Origin: Smittia aterrima
Taxonomy: Eukaryota; Arthropoda; Insecta; Diptera; Chironomidae
DNA: 64,000 bases
NCBI GenBank assembly: GCA_033063855.1
Contig: CP093830.1
Coordinates: 6,510,854 to 6,574,853, forward strand
Direction of reading: 5' to 3'
A program made the translations under genes and the position numbers. Positions 27,473-39,017 of the stretch are shown piece after piece. How positions within the stretch are numbered: the stretch's first letter is position 1; each line of letters begins with the position of its first letter. The notes beneath the pieces are model-generated. The model saw only the letters and a list, made by a program, of their open reading frames with translations, did no database searches and was not told where the DNA came from.

Positions 27473-27483
27473 AATAAAATAAA
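27473..27483 (+). terminator. Overlapping polyadenylation signals of mAChR-B
   Basis: Two overlapping AATAAA hexamers (27473-27478 and 27478-27483) lie about 650 bases after the stop at 26821-26823, just before a CT-rich tract. They are the likely 3' end of the receptor mRNA, judged by position only; other AT-rich candidates exist further on. Confidence 0.4.
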
Positions 27484-27508
27484 TTGATCATTAAAATAAT
27501 ATTAAGAT

Positions 27509-27531
27509 CTCTCTCTCTCTCTCCCTCTCTC
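27509..27531. repeat. CT microsatellite
   Basis: A near-perfect (CT)n tract with one C interruption, directly after the polyadenylation signals. It is likely length-polymorphic. Confidence 0.7.
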
Positions 27532-30439
27532 ACTTCCTCACAACTAATTTTCCATTTCTACATCGCGTAAGGTAACGATGATATTGTAAATGTAATATCA
27601 TATTTATTAAAACTAATGACTTACAACGTTAATAACTTAAGAAAATCACAATAATTACATTTACCGATTTATACATCATCAAGTAAAGCGTATGAATAAT
27701 TCATTCGTCACTCTCTCTCCCTTTCCCTGCGCCCCACTCCTCCTGTCTACAAATTTGTAACCTGAGGACATTCTCTTCACTTATTTTAATCGTCTAACCT
27801 TCAAGTGTGTACAGCAGAAGAGGATGTGAAGAGATAAATAATCAATTAAATTTGTGCTTAAACGCCTATGTAATCGATTTAAGCTTCATTTAGAAACTGA
27901 AGAATTCCATCGTAGAAGAGACTTAGATTGCCTTGCAATGTTAGGCGCCAATAATGTAAATACGATTTTTATTTTGTTTCAGAAAATAACAAAGGTGGAA
28001 AGGAATTGAGTAACGAGCGCGCGGATGAATATTTGCTTTGTTCGGATATTCATTGAAGCGCAAATCGAATGAACGTTCTCTTGATAATCGATTTGAAATG
28101 AATTTCAACTGTCACGACAGCGATTCAGAGCTTAATCCTCAAGATATTTCTTCTCGGTGGAGCGATGAGATTAATTTTAATAAGATTTCGTTTTAACGAT
28201 TTGTTCACCTTTTCAAACATTTCTAAAGCCTTTTGAGACGAAAGATGTTTAAGTCTCTTAACTTGAAAAGAAATCTTTCGTCGTCATCACTAAGAATTTT
28301 TCTTCTTTTCTGTGTCAACAGATCGTAAGATCCTTTGACAGCGATTTTAATTCCATTTCCTTGGAAATTGTTCTTAATCAGCGACAAGATATCAGAACTC
28401 AAGTTACTCAGTTCCTTTCGTAACTCTTTGATGGAACGTAAATTCGCTTAAATGAGTGAATGCCTTTCACTGAAAGGTGACAGGACGATTGGCAGAAAGT
28501 CACTGGAATAAAAATTTTCAAAATTCCTCACCTTCAAAGGTTCACGTACAAAATTAAAGCTTCGTCATTCCTCATCTCAAGAGTAAACTTATTTCTATCC
28601 AGAAGATATTTTCTGTGCGTTTGACGAGAAACAAAATAATGTGGAATTTTGAGCCCCGAAATTTGCCCCAACCAAAAAAAAAGTGTCGCTCGTCAAACTC
28701 TCACAAAAATTTCGTTACACGAACAAACAAGAAACTTTAGACAAATTAGACTTAATCATGAGACTTTTTTTTAGATATCAAGAGTTTTTCTTTCGGAAGA
28801 AAATGATGGAAGTTCTTAATTTTCTTCTCTTATTCTTTGCTCGACAAATAAAATTTGTTTAAGCGCAAACATCAAAAGCTCTAGAGCATTCAAGAAAAAA
28901 GCTCTCATCTGAAAGTTTTCGAGTTTTCTTTGATGTACTGCAAACTCAATCAAGAAGCACATAATCGCTCCGCGACACTTGCATGTCAATTTTGAACTTG
29001 AAAGCTTCGTTAAAGCTTTGTTGAATGAAAATGCATAGTTGAACTTATCAAGAATGTCTTAGAATCAAATTCAAATGAAACAAAACAAAAAGACAATATA
29101 ATTTAGAAGAAAAATCACAAACGTCTTTGATTGCATGAAGAACTTTTTATTTCAGCTCGACATCTTCCTGAGAAATTAAAAACTCAACACTTTGTTTGAG
29201 TGTCGTTGCAATTGTAACTTTCTTTTGTAAATTAAATTAATTTTGTTCTGTCGTGAGCAGGATAAAAGAAATTAAAACTTTACTTTAATTCGTTCTGATC
29301 AACGTTTTGGGCTTTGAATGAATCTCAACGAGTCTCTGAGTGATTGCGAAACAATTATTATTTCCCAAGTTTGTCGACAGGAAAAAACTATTTCTCATCC
29401 TGATGGGAAATTAAAAAACTTTATTTTTGTCAGCTCTTACACCTTCAGTAGTTTCCACTGAAACTCTCTACAGTAAAGTCTTGTTATTGCTTATTACGAT
29501 GATTAGCAAGCTCGTTGGGAACAAGAACAAGGAAGTTTTAATTGACTGAGTGAAAAATGAAATAAAAAGCGCATTAACGCTTTATGAGCGTTCTGCGAAT
29601 GTTCTGAAAGCTTTTTAATCTTTTTTTTTTCAGGAACTCCAATTTAAAATCTCTAAAAACAACACGATGTGTGCTCGTGCTTGAAGTGTCCCCATGATGA
29701 TACAACGCTTTTTTGAGTACGGATGAGGGGAAATGAAAAGCGAAATCAAATTGACGTTGACCGTAAATCTTTGATCTGCTTCGCGTCGTTATGGGCCTTC
29801 AAATTCCAGCTTAATCTTTTCCATGACGAAGCAAACTGTCTCGAGGATGGAACTGAAAGCGAAGCTTAACAAGACTCTTTCTTTTTAGTTCGTGGAATAT
29901 TTCTTTCTTTATTATAATTTCTTCTTCGATTGTGTAGTCATCAAACTTTTAATTTCATTTACTTTTGTCACAAATAAACAAATGTCTACATTATGTTGTC
30001 TACGCGCTCGCTTATTTTTATAATAAAAAAGTCGCAAATCTTAACCAATAGTCATCTCTTAGTACTTTTCAGTGGAGGCCGTTAGGAGGGAACTCCGCGT
30101 TAAAGATTCTAAATTTATTTCTCGCTACGCTGATTGCATGGTTTGGGGAAGATTCTGGTATCAAAAATGATTTTAGGACCATGGAATAAATGTTAATAAA
30201 AACTTTCGTAATACTCGCTTCGGCATGTAGGCTTAAGTGAATGGAAATGTTGAAAATAGCGAATTTGTCATTGTCTAACACTAAACGAGATAAATGATTC
30301 ATTTGTTGTGCATAATTGTGATCGGGGCGAAAGTAAACTTCCCGCGAGAAATGGTGCAACGATTCGTTCTTAACACTTTTTTCTATCATAATTTACTTAA
30401 TCTAGATCATATAAAAGAAAAATTTGATTCGAACTCTCC
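27532..30439. other. Intergenic DNA between convergent mAChR-B and alpha-Cat
   Basis: AT-rich sequence between two genes that point towards each other. I see no coding segment; the 106-codon minus-strand ORF at 30069-30389 lies in the expected 3' UTR of alpha-catenin and has no recognisable features. The two 3' UTRs should account for part of the stretch. Confidence 0.5.
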
Positions 30440-33400
30440 TTAAACGGCGTCGGTTGGGCTTGTGAACTCTGAGAGAGCGTGTACAGGGTTTTGCGTCTTT
30501 TTCTGCGAGGCGCGACGAACTTTAGCGCGAACTTCTTCAGGCTTTTCAGGTCTCACCAACGGTTTCTTCTCGGGAGCTTTCATCTTCCAAACAACAATTG
30601 GCGACTGTGAATAAAACGGAGTTAGATTAAAAATTTAATCCGGATTAAGAAGCTTTTTGATTAACTTACCGAGACGGTTCCTTGTCTTGTGTATTTTGTA
30701 GATGCGACATATGAATACTTGACGGTGTAAACCACAGCGTTCATGAGATTCTTAGCTGCCTGAATCAATGACGTAGCGCTGTCCAACTGGAGGAGAGTGC
30801 AAAGAAAAGTAATAAATCTACTCGTCGTTGAAAGAATTTGATCAACTTACTCCTGATACAATGAGTTCACCGGAAATATTTTGAACATCGGCCTTGACCT
30901 TGGATGTGATTTGGATCTGGTGGCAATAGAGAGCAATTCGTTGTAAATAGGCGAGAAGATCCTTCTTTGTTGAACTCTCTGGACATTGATCAGCAATTTC
31001 TCTTGTCAACTTATCCAACTTTGTTCCTGCTTCGGAGATTTTCTTAGCTGCATTGATAACATCCATTGTTGTCTTCAGCGGTCCACGTCCGCGAGTGAAA
31101 TCTGTCATCTCCATCATGATCATACACATGTGCTTTGCCAAGTAGATGATATCGTTTCCAGTGTCGTCCCATTTAGCAACTTCTGAGTCGAATGTCAACT
31201 TCTCACGACGGAAAAGTTCAACTTGTTGCATAATCTTCTGCTTGTCTTCCTCGTTCATCTTTCTCATCGCTTCCTGAATGTTTAATTTTGAATTAATAAC
31301 AATTCGTCCATGTTACAGAAACTTGCTACTTACTCTAGCTGTCGTGATTCCACTGATGTCGGGATATTCATCGATTGCAGTATCACCAGTATGTGCGCTC
31401 GCTAAGAATATCAAAAATAAATTAATTTCAATCATCGAATGTTTCATTTAAAAACAGAAATCACAAGCATGCAAACGAAAATCAAGCTTACATCGACTGC
31501 GAGTTTCGATTGTCATGTCCTCGACAGGCTCGAACTCCGTATCAGTATCCAACTCTTCGGAACTCTGATTCGACAAGTAACACACATGCGGGTCAACGAA
31601 AAATCATCACAAAACATGAAAGCAAGGAGAATAAAACAAATCAAAACAATTGCGTAATAATACAAAAGCATTTTGGGGCGTAAAACGAAAGCGAACAGCG
31701 ACAAACACAACATAACAGCTTGAGGCTATTCTTACACTTGCTCCTAGTCTCCACAGTATTGTGCTCGTCTTCCATATCTTCCGGATCCAAATCCTCTTCT
31801 TTCTGTTTATGTTTGCGTGCGTGAATAGGTTTTTAAGTTTAAAATAAGTCGCCAGAGGATTTTCCTAGTCAATAACTTTAAGAAATAAATTGGATTACTT
31901 ACGCGATTCATCAACACAGCTCTGCGAATCTCCCGAACTCCGTCGTAGACCAAACGCGAGGCATCAATAAAATCATTTTCGTCGACATCCTTAGCCGAGT
32001 TGTTGTTAGAGAGTGCATTGACGGCTACATCAACACGCTGAGCGAACTTCGACATGACTTGATCACGTAAAACCTTGACGGCTTCCATGACACGTTTCGT
32101 GTAAATGCAAGGTTCGTAATTATCCATTTCAGCTTCAACAACGTGGCAAACACGAGCAGAGCGTCCTTGGATGGCTCCTGCAGTGTTTCGCAAGTCCATC
32201 GCGTCTTTTTCTTGAAGGGCAAGGACACACTTGTTGACATCTTCTAAGATATGGTTCTCTGACACAGCTAAGAAGTCGTCAATTGTTGTGATATCGTCGA
32301 CAGCTTCAGTCAAGATACGAACTTGATTTTCCCATGCTTGACGATATGAGTCCATGTTCTCTTGAGCGACTTTAGAGTTTGGACGAGCTGCCAAGATCAA
32401 TGCCGCGTTGATAACTTGAGGGCAGAGCGTCTCGATTTGCACAGCGGCATATCGAACCATTTTAACTCCGTCTTCATTGTTTGACATGCTGCAAACGAGA
32501 TTGGCGACTTCAACCAACTTCTCTGCGTGTTTTGTGAAAATTTCAGCGCGTTCGTGCACTTTCTTTTCATTTCCAGAACGAGCTGCTTCAATCAAATCCA
32601 ACAACGGCATGTTTGTTTCCAAGAAGGAATCGGAAACGTGATCAACGACAGCTTTACGCAACTGACGACGAAGATCCTTCGTCTTGCGATACATTTGTCC
32701 AATTGCTCTTTCCAATTCAGGACCGCGATCTTTAGTTCCCATGTTTGACATGTATTCCGACAATAAATCTTGAAGTGCTTGACGAACGGCATTGCACTCA
32801 GCGACGATACGTTCTCTACGCTCATCACGAGTACAATCAGCGTCAGCCATCAAGGCAGCAGCACTGATGATACTCTCCAATCTTTCTTCCAAAAGTTGAC
32901 GAGACCGCATCTCGTTGTAGGCCGAAGGATCCATAATAATTCCTTCATCAAAGTCATCGAGAGCAGCTGCCAATTCTCCGGCTCCAGCAAATGAATCTTG
33001 TGGAGCGGAAGTCTTTCCTTGAGCAACATCGCTGATGGTATTGACAGCTTCACAAACTTGCTTCAAGACGTAATCACGATTGGTCTTGGCAAGATCAAGC
33101 TCTGGATGACGAACGTATACTTTCGAAGCAGTAAGAAGCATAGTCGAATGCTTCTTAAGAATTGCACGAGCTGCAGCTAAATCATCACGCAATTGAGGAT
33201 CTTTCAACTCTTGTTGACGTTTAGCAGCTTGCTTAATTAACTCATTGGCATTTCTTCCAAATTGACGCATATTGCTCATCAGTTCATCTTGGCTCGAAGC
33301 ATCGCGCAATTTATTTAAATCACCTTCAACGACATGAAGTGATTTCAGCAAGAGATGAACATCAACCATGTCAGCTAAGATTAACAAACGAGTGACAGCT

Positions 33401-34080
33401 GAGAGAAGATTTCTTGCGGCACGAACCATATTTCCTCTCTTCAATGAGCTGCAAGGATCCTCGCTGAACTCTCGAGCTGCAGTGCTCATAGCAAGTCCTG
33501 TCTTACGCACTTCCTCGACTGCTGCTAACATCTCCTGAGTGATATCTGGATTCTCATATGCGATCTGTTCGCCTCGTTCAATGAAATTCTCTGTTGCCTT
33601 CTCAACAGCAGCAACGAGAGCGGATGCACGCTTTGACTTGCCTACAATTGAAGAAAAAAAGTCTCATTGTAAAGTCACGTAAATCCAGTTGCGACGTTTT
33701 CGCATTCTCTTTCTTGTTGATTCATATTTCACTGGAGATGGAAATTGTTTACGGTCGATGACTCATCGTCACTCACTTCGGCCATTGCAGAATTTTTGAA
33801 CTTTCTTATAAGAAATTCCATCAACTTTTCCATGTCAAATTGTTTTTACTCACCTTTCTTCTTCTTGCTGGTTGATTTGCTGTTGACAAGTGTGGTCACT
33901 TGAAGCACTAAAGGCTCGAGAGTCTTCTCGACAGACATTGTTCGAATTTCAAGATTTTTTGGATCCCTAAGAAAAGAAGTTTACACGAATTGGATTACTC
34001 AAAATTTCGTCTAGACACTAGTAATAACAAGTCTCTTACCATCGCGCAGCGATAGATCCCACGATATCCGCCATAGTCAT
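30440..34080 (-). CDS. alpha-Cat: Alpha-catenin
   Basis: Coding exons in transcript order: 34080-34040, 33966-33854, 33641-31903, then one of two alternative exons (31802-31736 or 31564-31492), 31401-31334, 31273-30851, 30786-30670 and 30604-30440 (TAA 30442-30440). All phases agree, giving 910 or 912 residues, the usual alpha-catenin length. The N terminus has the WDPKNLEIRT block. The large third exon covers most of the beta-catenin-binding and middle (vinculin-like) domains. The last exons encode the actin-binding domain (WDDTGNDIIYLAKHMCMIM, LLAYLQRIALYCHQ) and the tail (VVWKMKAPEKKPL). The protein links cadherin-beta-catenin to F-actin at adherens junctions. Two in-frame ATGs (34080 and 34074) could start it; the first is taken. 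Introns are short. The gene converges on mAChR-B, and the F-box cluster lies on its 5' side. Confidence 0.97.
31492..31564 (-). other. alpha-Cat alternative exon B
   Basis: A 73-nt exon after AATCAG, entering at phase 0 and leaving one base (T) before GTAAGC. It encodes 24 residues starting SSEELDTDTEFE and ending ETRSR. It has the same phases and the same terminal motif as exon A, so it is interchangeable with A. Splicing A directly to B would create T+AG, a stop codon. The acidic serine/threonine context resembles CK2-type phosphosites known in the same linker of vertebrate alpha-catenin. Confidence 0.85.
31736..31802 (-). other. alpha-Cat alternative exon A
   Basis: A 67-nt exon after AAACAG, entering at phase 0 and leaving one base (T) before GTAAGA. 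It encodes 22 residues, very acidic (KEEDLDPEDMEDE), ending ETRSK. Joined to the exon at 31401 the T completes TCG. It sits in the linker between the middle domain and the actin-binding domain, and it lacks the serine-rich start of exon B. Confidence 0.85.
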
Positions 34081-34286
34081 GATCAAAACTTTTATTTGGG
34101 GCGTTAGTTATTATTTCGAAATTTTGACTCAAATTGAGTTCAAAACAAGTTTATTTCACTTTACTTTCTTCGTCCAGTGTCTTAACTTGAATAATAAACT
34201 TATTGTCGTCGATAATTAGCTGTTTCACGCTCGTAGAACTAAAAACAGATTTTTTACATAAATTTTTCAAAGAATCGCTTTTGAGA

Positions 34287-34340
34287 CACTAGATGTCGCA
34301 TGTAACACTGAGCAAACTGAGTGGCACCAGATGTCGCTAT
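34287..34340 (+). promoter_or_regulatory. Pair of CTCF-like motifs upstream of alpha-Cat
   Basis: CACTAGATGTCGCA (34287-34300) and CACCAGATGTCGCTAT (34325-34340) lie in the same orientation with starts 38 bases apart. They match the insect CTCF core AGRTGGCGC except for T instead of the second G. A near-identical site in reverse orientation lies at 47370-47386. The factor is inferred and other zinc-finger proteins are possible. Confidence 0.4.
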
Positions 34341-34465
34341 TTGAGATTTTTCGACTGTTGCTCGATTTAAATTCAATCTTTTTAACCGATCCAAACTAGT
34401 AAGTAACATTAAGTAAGTGGTAATTAACATTACAAAGCATTCGCGAGACGACATTTATCGAGTGA

Positions 34466-34660
34466 TAAGTTGTAATTGATATTAATCGTGGAATAATCGA
34501 AGACTTTGCCTTAGAAGGGGATCCGATAGACCGAAAACACATTCTACAAAGAAGTTAACTGTAAACTTTGACTGACCACGAGCTTCTTTGTTATAATTTG
34601 TTTCCTTATCAGTTGTCAAACAGAAAGCAGTTCTAGAAGTAATTTGTTTTCGATTCTTGA
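34466..34660. repeat. Remnant of F-box-gene 5' region
   Basis: Contains stretches also present before the F-box genes: ATTAATCGTGGAATAATCGA then a shared GACTTTGCC segment (as at 42720-42760), TAGACCGAAAACACAT (as at 42892), and TTTGTTTTCGATTCTTG (as near 42945). It ends where the full duplicated unit begins at 34661. It looks like a deleted third copy of the promoter region. Confidence 0.55.
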
Positions 34661-35148
34661 AAGGTGGTGCCGCATTCCTTAACCCTTTACTTTGACTCAG
34701 GTACTCGCCTCAGTTCCCTCGACTTCCCAATTCTTCCTACGCGCGCCGTTACAAAAACGCATTTCAATCATTTATTCAAAACTGGTAAGAAGTAAGAACC
34801 TTTCTTTCAAAGATCCGAATAATTTGAGAAGGAAGTAAGTCTTTTAACTGTTGTTGTTAATTAATTAGTCACAAGTTGTGTTTGACATAATCGAAGACTT
34901 TGCCTTAGAAGAAAGCTAAGTGAAAATTATTAATTTCACGACGTGTCGTAAACTTTTAATTGATAAGAGGGAATATTCGAGTCTCGATCAAAATTTTATC
35001 GTGTCAAGCGCCCAGAAAGGAAAGAAAGGACAGTAGACCGAAAACATATGAAAAATTCGAGTTTTAAAACAGGTAGTAGCAATTGTTCTCGATTCTTGGA
35101 GAGAAGAATCAAACATATTTAGTGAAACGTCGATTAATTCTTAGAAAC

Positions 35149-37977
35149 ATGAGTGCAAATCAGCAGAGCAGTCAGCCCAACATTTCGGCACAGAATTTAA
35201 CTCCAAATAATGCACAGCAATCACAAGGTGAGTCCTTCAGTGACAAATCGAAAGAAAAGTGTTCGGAGAAAATGATAAGAAAAATAACTGGAGATTGGAT
35301 TTGAACGTGTCATTCTTAGCGTGAGATTTTCCTCTTGCTTTCGTATCCTCGACATTAGTTCATACAAAAGAGAACTAAAGTTAATTTTTTTCGGTGGAAA
35401 ATGTCGAGTTCGAGACTCAAAGACAATGATAATCATCAATCATCATGAAAGTCATTAAATGATTGATCAAACTTCAATTTTAAAGTCGTGAACGTCCGCA
35501 AGAATCTCGCGTGGTCTTCGCGAGAATTTTTCGTCATCCAGCTGGAAGCTTCATATTCCTCAGTTTCAGTTTGTAATTGGGTGCAACGAGAGTGTGTGAG
35601 TGGATTGAATGTTTGAGTGAGAAGCGACGACTATCGCCACATGTGATTCAATATTTCTTTCAATTGAAGGGATTATCGCAAATCACTTTGCAAAAAATTA
35701 GAAAACTCTAAATTATTCGACGGAACAATCATGTAATTAACATTTTTAGACGAAAAGTAATTCATCTCATTAAGAATTTTTACCGCTCTTCCGAAGTGGT
35801 CAACATTTACCATATATTTAAAAAAAAGAATGAAACTACGTATCATTACAAATCATTCTTCCTTACAGTCTCTGATAAAACACAAGCATTAATTTTAATT
35901 TATACAAAAATAAGGCAAATTTAAGTTTTGACACTTGTCGCGTAAGGATCTTCATCTGAATCTCTTTTATATGCGATATTTTTTCTCATCATTTTTTTCC
36001 GCATGAAGAAAGATCATTTTGATTTTTCGCATGAATTTATTCATTTTCTTTTGCACGACTCAATATTCAAGAACATACGTTTTTTTAGATGGTGCATACG
36101 CTCAATCGATTTCCAATCAACAGAATCAGGCACGTTTAACGTCTGTGATGCAACCAACTGCTCCTCCAACTCCACCAAACCAACAGCAGCAACCTCAATA
36201 TGTTGTGCAAATAGTGCCGCAATTTTGTTTCTTGCAATGGCACAATGGAGCACTCTACGCAGTTCCATTTGTATTTCCTCCCGGTGTATTTATGACACAA
36301 ACACACAACTACTATACACTCCAACCAGCGTTCAACAACTTTGTTCACGCACCCCAGGGCTATCAACAAATACAACCGTCGCCGAATGGTCAGCAGCGTC
36401 AAAGTACGCTACAAGCTGTTCAGACGATGCCACAGTCTCAGACGAACGATTTCACTCGATACCTCGGCATGGAAGGTAATCAAGCTGGGGCTTCAATTGT
36501 TAATAGCAAGGCGGAGGATGAAACAAAAGCAGAAGAAACAAAAATTCCAAATGAAGAACAAAACAAGAAAATCCTCAAATTATCTGAGCTTACCAACATA
36601 GATCCATTGGAATATTTTTCACGTTTTCTCGACATTCCTGAGATGATCTTACAACATTTAGGCGGCAAAGGTTTGATAACGGCTTCAGAAGTCAGTCCAA
36701 GTTATTACAACTTTATCGCTTCGTCGAGAGTTCTCATGCAGAAAATTAAAATTGTTTTTGATCGAGATTTTGAATTCAGCGGTGAAGATTTGGTTAAGAT
36801 TCTAGACCACCGTACAAACTGGAGAAAATGCTACCGGTTCATCGCCTCGTCGACAGATTTTATGAAAACTAAAATTGTTTTTAAAGATAAAAGTGCGACC
36901 CAATCGGAAGATTTCAATTTGCTGAAGAACAGCTCGAGACTGTACCAGAACATTCAAATCCAACGAAGCGACGTATTTATTCATGTAGAAGATGAACTTG
37001 AAAATTATAGAAGATTCGGCGACTACCTGACCAATTCGGAACTTGATTTTTTTAATAGTAAAGCTCACGAATGGAAAAACGTGACACTCTCAAATGTTTA
37101 TTTTAGAAAAAAAATCGATTTGTGGAGTTTTTTCTCATCAGTCGAATCATCTGTAGAAAGCATTTCTGTCCATGACTTTGGTGTCCTTTCATTTGAAGAT
37201 TCATATTCAGAGATTGAATCTCTCGAAGCTTTAAAGTTTCCAAAACTAAAAAAACTTATGGTTTGTCTCCTAAATGACGACAGCATTTTCGATACTTTGG
37301 ACAGACTTTTTTTAAACTCTGTTGCTATCGAACAACTTATTTTATTAGACTATACTGGTGAAGTTATTTTTAAGGATATGTTTCAAAAAATGCTCACAAA
37401 CTTCGACAAACTCAGAACACTCAGAATTGCTTCAAAAAACATAAATCAACTATTCGAAGACGTACCTTGGGAAAATTCTCATCTGAAGCTAAAGGTATTG
37501 TCAATTTGTTGTTTTTCAGACGTTGTGATTGGCATCAACGTCTTAAACTTCCTAAAGTCACAAAGCGATCACCTCGAAAAATTGGGGATCGGTAAAAATG
37601 AAGACGACAAAGAAACCTTCGACGTGATCATGAAAATGCCAATGTTGAAGTGTCTAAACCTTTTGGCTTTTTCCGAGAATGAATTTCCAACTAAAATATC
37701 AACCTCAATTACTGAGCTGACTTTGCATTTATGTGCTAGTCCTCGCAGTCTAAATTTATTAGATTCAATGCCGAAAGTAAGAAATCTTTCAATCACCTCA
37801 ATCGATGAAGAAGATTTTAAAATTTTAAAATCAAAGAAGAGAAAGTTTGATATATTGAGAGTTTGTGAATTGAAAGGAGTAGACAGAAAGGATATCGAAG
37901 AAATTATGACTGAGAATTATACCTCGATAGAGATAGTCAAGACAAATCAATTAAGATTATTTTATTCGGCTCGTTAG
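35149..37977 (+). CDS. F-box/LRR-like protein with Q/P-rich N terminus (gene 1)
   Basis: Two exons: 35149-35227 (26 codons plus one base, donor GTGAGT) and 36089-37977 (acceptor TTTTTTAG), giving 655 residues with an 861-base intron. The N terminus (about 150 residues) is rich in Q, P, N and S with a hydrophobic/aromatic middle (PQFCFLQWHNGALYAVPFVF). A charged Lys/Glu linker follows. An F-box-like helix bundle comes next (DIPEMILQHLGGKGLITASE to about SRVLMQKI). About 400 residues of leucine-rich, irregular LRR-like sequence make up the rest. F-box proteins recruit substrates to SCF ubiquitin ligases through Skp1; the substrate is unknown. Paralogues at 39018 and 43012 show this is a local expansion. 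The second-exon ORF extends upstream in frame to an ATG at 36019, an alternative start that would lose exon 1; the splice model is favoured because gene 3 conserves both sites. Confidence 0.75.
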
Positions 37978-39017
37978 CTCTATTAATTATTCTTCTTTTT
38001 CGACTTGAAATAAAATCAATTAATAGCATGAAGTTTATAGAATTTCGATCTAAGGTTTTACCGGAAATAAAAAGTTTATAATAACGCTTTTCGAATGTTG
38101 CGGCCAATTTTTCTCAATGTCACAACAAAAATGGGATGAAGCAAAAATCAAAATTATCACCAACAAAAAAAAATCGTCTATTTTTCCTTAATCAAAATTA
38201 AAAATATTTAAATTCGAGTGGAAAAATAATAAAAACTTTTTGAAATTCTCAGCCCTTGTTTTTCTTTTTCTAGTTTTTTTTAAATTGAAAAAGTTGCGCT
38301 CAACAACGAATTTATTGAGGAAATGGAAACATCAACGACGCTTTTCAGTTGCTGATAAACCGAAAGAATTTAAAATTTATTCTTTCGATCTCTTATTGAA
38401 TCCCAACGAAAACTTTCAGCTCTTGCCATTGACAGGACAACCAAAACCACTCTCATTTCGACTTCTTTCTGTTACGGGTTTGATAGAATTACTGTCTCAA
38501 AGACAAAGTATCATGTCGTTTTTATATTTGAAATTTATCGAATCGCCTTTCCTTAATGAATTTTTGAATTCTAAAATATTTGAAGAAAGATTTTTAAACT
38601 TTTATTGATTTCTACAATATTTTTCAAGAATTTTTTTTTGTACGTATAGAACATCTATTTAACATAATTTTAGTAGATTCTTTTGAAAATTTTTAAATAT
38701 GTTTATGTTAAAAATCATAAAGGGGTTGATCTTTTACTTTGACTTACCATTAATAGAAGCTGGTGACGCATTCGTTCACAATGCTTGCCTCATTTTTCGA
38801 AACTTGAAATTATTTTCTAATAAGAATTCGAGTGAAATAAACATGTAAAAGACAAACTTTTTCACCTTTCGTTCATTTCGTTCTCAGCATTCGAAGAGGT
38901 AAGATCTACTGGTCGCATTATTTTTCCTTCTGGAATTTTTTATTTGAATTCTATTTTTCTTTATAGATAAATATAAAGATTACGGAGAAAAGCTCATCAC
39001 CGATCTCAACTAAAGAA
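37978..39017. other. Spacer between F-box genes 1 and 2
   Basis: AT-rich spacer holding the gene 1 3' flank and the gene 2 promoter. A good donor (GAGGTAAGA near 38899) and acceptor (TTCTTTATAG ending near 38966) suggest a short 5' UTR intron for gene 2. The 122-codon ORF at 38240-38608 starts at TTG and is not supported. Confidence 0.4.

Larger units (their letters stand above)
34081..35148. other. Intergenic DNA, alpha-Cat promoter to F-box gene 1
   Basis: Holds the alpha-catenin promoter side, the CTCF-like motif pair, the F-box promoter remnant and the start of duplicated unit A. No gene was recognised; the minus ORF 34254-34454 overlaps the motif pair and has no features. Confidence 0.5.

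Noticed and set aside
30069..30389. 106-codon minus ORF downstream of alpha-Cat
   Set aside because: It lies in the expected 3' UTR or intergenic DNA, with no motif or support.
31565..31735. ORFs on both strands across the alpha-Cat introns (31439-31657 +, 31513-31713 -)
   Set aside because: They run across exon B and intron DNA in unrelated frames and are shadows of the alpha-catenin locus.
34254..34454. 66-codon minus ORF upstream of alpha-Cat
   Set aside because: It overlaps the repeated CTCF-like motifs and the promoter remnant and has no protein features.
36008..36026. Match to part of the bantam microRNA (GATCATTTTGA)
   Set aside because: Only 11 bases agree, no hairpin partner arm was found, and the same sequence occurs in the F-box gene 3 intron as plain duplication.
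38240..38608. 122-codon + ORF between F-box genes 1 and 2
   Set aside because: It starts at TTG within AT-rich DNA, the only ATG is near its end, and there is no counterpart beside gene 3.
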